Shown here one piece after another: positions 63,226-64,000 of a stretch of 64,000 bases of DNA (positions are counted from its first letter, which is position 1; each line of letters starts with the position of its first letter). Position numbers and translations under genes: made by a program. Location: contig CM067082.1 in NCBI GenBank assembly GCA_034008185.1, forward strand, positions 56,565,586-56,629,585, written 5' to 3'. The DNA comes from Gorsachius magnificus. Taxonomy: Eukaryota; Chordata; Aves; Pelecaniformes; Ardeidae. The notes below the pieces were generated by a model. It saw only the letters and a list, made by a program, of their open reading frames with translations. It was not told where the DNA came from and did not search any database.

Positions 63226-64000
63226 GTTTCACTTTCCAAATGTGGTTGTAATAAATGCTTTGAAGTCAAATATTGTGGATTATTTGTCTTTAGAAACCAA
63301 CCAGATTTACGAATTCCAAATCCTGATATAGATAAGAAGGAAATTTAAGAGATGAGCAATAACATTACAACTGCTCTTTGCTGGCTGCTTAATACACGAA
63401 AGCCATTGCTTAGTTCTTAAATATAAACATCAGATCATAAACCAGATCCCATTAATTTGGTGACGACAGATGTTTTCCATTTTTGTGGAGTTGCGTTTCA
63501 AAATTCTCAAATTTACAACCAAATTATTCATCTAACATTAGCATTCCAAAGATGATATTAAAAAGTTAATTGGATTTAAATCTAGCTGCGGTAGATTCAA
63601 CTCCTGAGTCTGCAGACAGCCCTAAGCAGTAACTTTGGTCCTGTTCATGCCAGAGGGCTGTATTAGCTCTGACAGGTAAATACTGTACTTTTGGTATGAG
63701 TACCTTAGCCAAAATACCTACTTAATAAACTGGTAACACAAAAGCGTACTCCTTTTCTTAGGTTCAAAAGTCACTGCTATTCTCTAACTGATTTCTAAAA
63801 CCTGGACTTTTTCTTCTGCATCTCCATCTTTACTGGGTAAACTTTTACTTTACCTCTTGGAAGAGTCTGTAACTGTGAAGCATAGTGAAAAAGTATGTGC
63901 ATTAAAAAGGAAACAGGTCTCCTCCCCAGTTTGCTCGATCGTATGTTGCTATGTTTTTCTTTTTAAAAATATCAATCATTTATCAAAACTTCACCACTGT

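Larger units (their letters stand above)
54136..64000 (+). other. MTCL1: MTCL1 intron 1 (5' part)
   Basis: From the GTGAGC donor to the window end no segment resembles the coiled-coil coding sequence expected for exon 2, so at least 9.9 kb of intron 1 is present. It holds an ancient CR1 relic (55150-55990), a T23 tract (59758-59780), a CT/T tract (60250-60281) and a solo LTR (62636-63225). Short open frames such as those at 58356-58818 or 61524-61754 lack splice context and domains. Confidence 0.8.

Noticed and set aside
54136..64000. Search for MTCL1 exon 2
   Set aside because: No segment continues the coiled coil expected after SENEYLK, so exon 2 is taken to lie beyond the window.
1..64000. 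CRISPR arrays, prokaryotic operons, tRNA or rRNA genes
   Set aside because: No spaced direct-repeat array, no clustered coding frames and no recognisable structural RNA. The window is avian nuclear DNA.

Overview
This window is vertebrate nuclear DNA, almost certainly from a bird. Three observations point that way: CR1 LINE fragments ending in the 3' octamer repeat (seen on the + strand as CATAGAAT); two solo LTRs of an ERVL-like family that I recognise from bird genomes; and split genes with canonical GT-AG introns. The species cannot be named from the sequence alone. Nothing suggests bacterial or viral genomic DNA: there are no operons, CRISPR arrays or rRNA/tRNA genes that I can support.

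Layout. Positions 1 to about 23,360 hold the 3' five sixths of RAB12 on the + strand: the end of a long intron 1, then coding exons 2 to 6 (11840-11900, 19741-19879, 20415-20504, 21505-21609, 22121-22234), then a 3' UTR with a good AATAAA at 23335. Exon 1, with the start codon, P-loop and switch I, lies upstream of the window. From about 23,361 to 51,100 there is roughly 28 kb of intergenic DNA with no convincing gene. It holds an old CR1/L3-like LINE relic (28520-29260), a possible second one (43330-44260) and a solo LTR with a perfect 5-bp target duplication (39720-40295, minus). From about 51,280 to 54,420 lies a strong CpG island that contains the 5' UTR and first coding exon of MTCL1 (ATG at 53269, donor at 54136), on the + strand. 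The rest of the window (54136-64000) is MTCL1 intron 1, with another ancient CR1 relic (55150-55990) and a second solo LTR, in MTCL1 sense orientation, also with perfect 5-bp duplications (62636-63225).

The two genes act separately: RAB12 is a small Rab GTPase of endosome/lysosome and autophagy traffic, and MTCL1 is a microtubule-crosslinking coiled-coil protein. As far as I recall, they are also neighbours on human chromosome 18p11, so this is a conserved syntenic block. Two retroelement pairs are the most informative non-genic items: two minus-strand CR1 copies within RAB12 introns, one with a still open reverse-transcriptase frame, and two inverted LTR copies flanking the MTCL1 promoter. 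A pair of consensus splice donors on the minus strand inside the CpG island hints at a divergent antisense transcript. I found no convincing new biological system. Most of the many short open frames are chance frames or GC-driven shadows.
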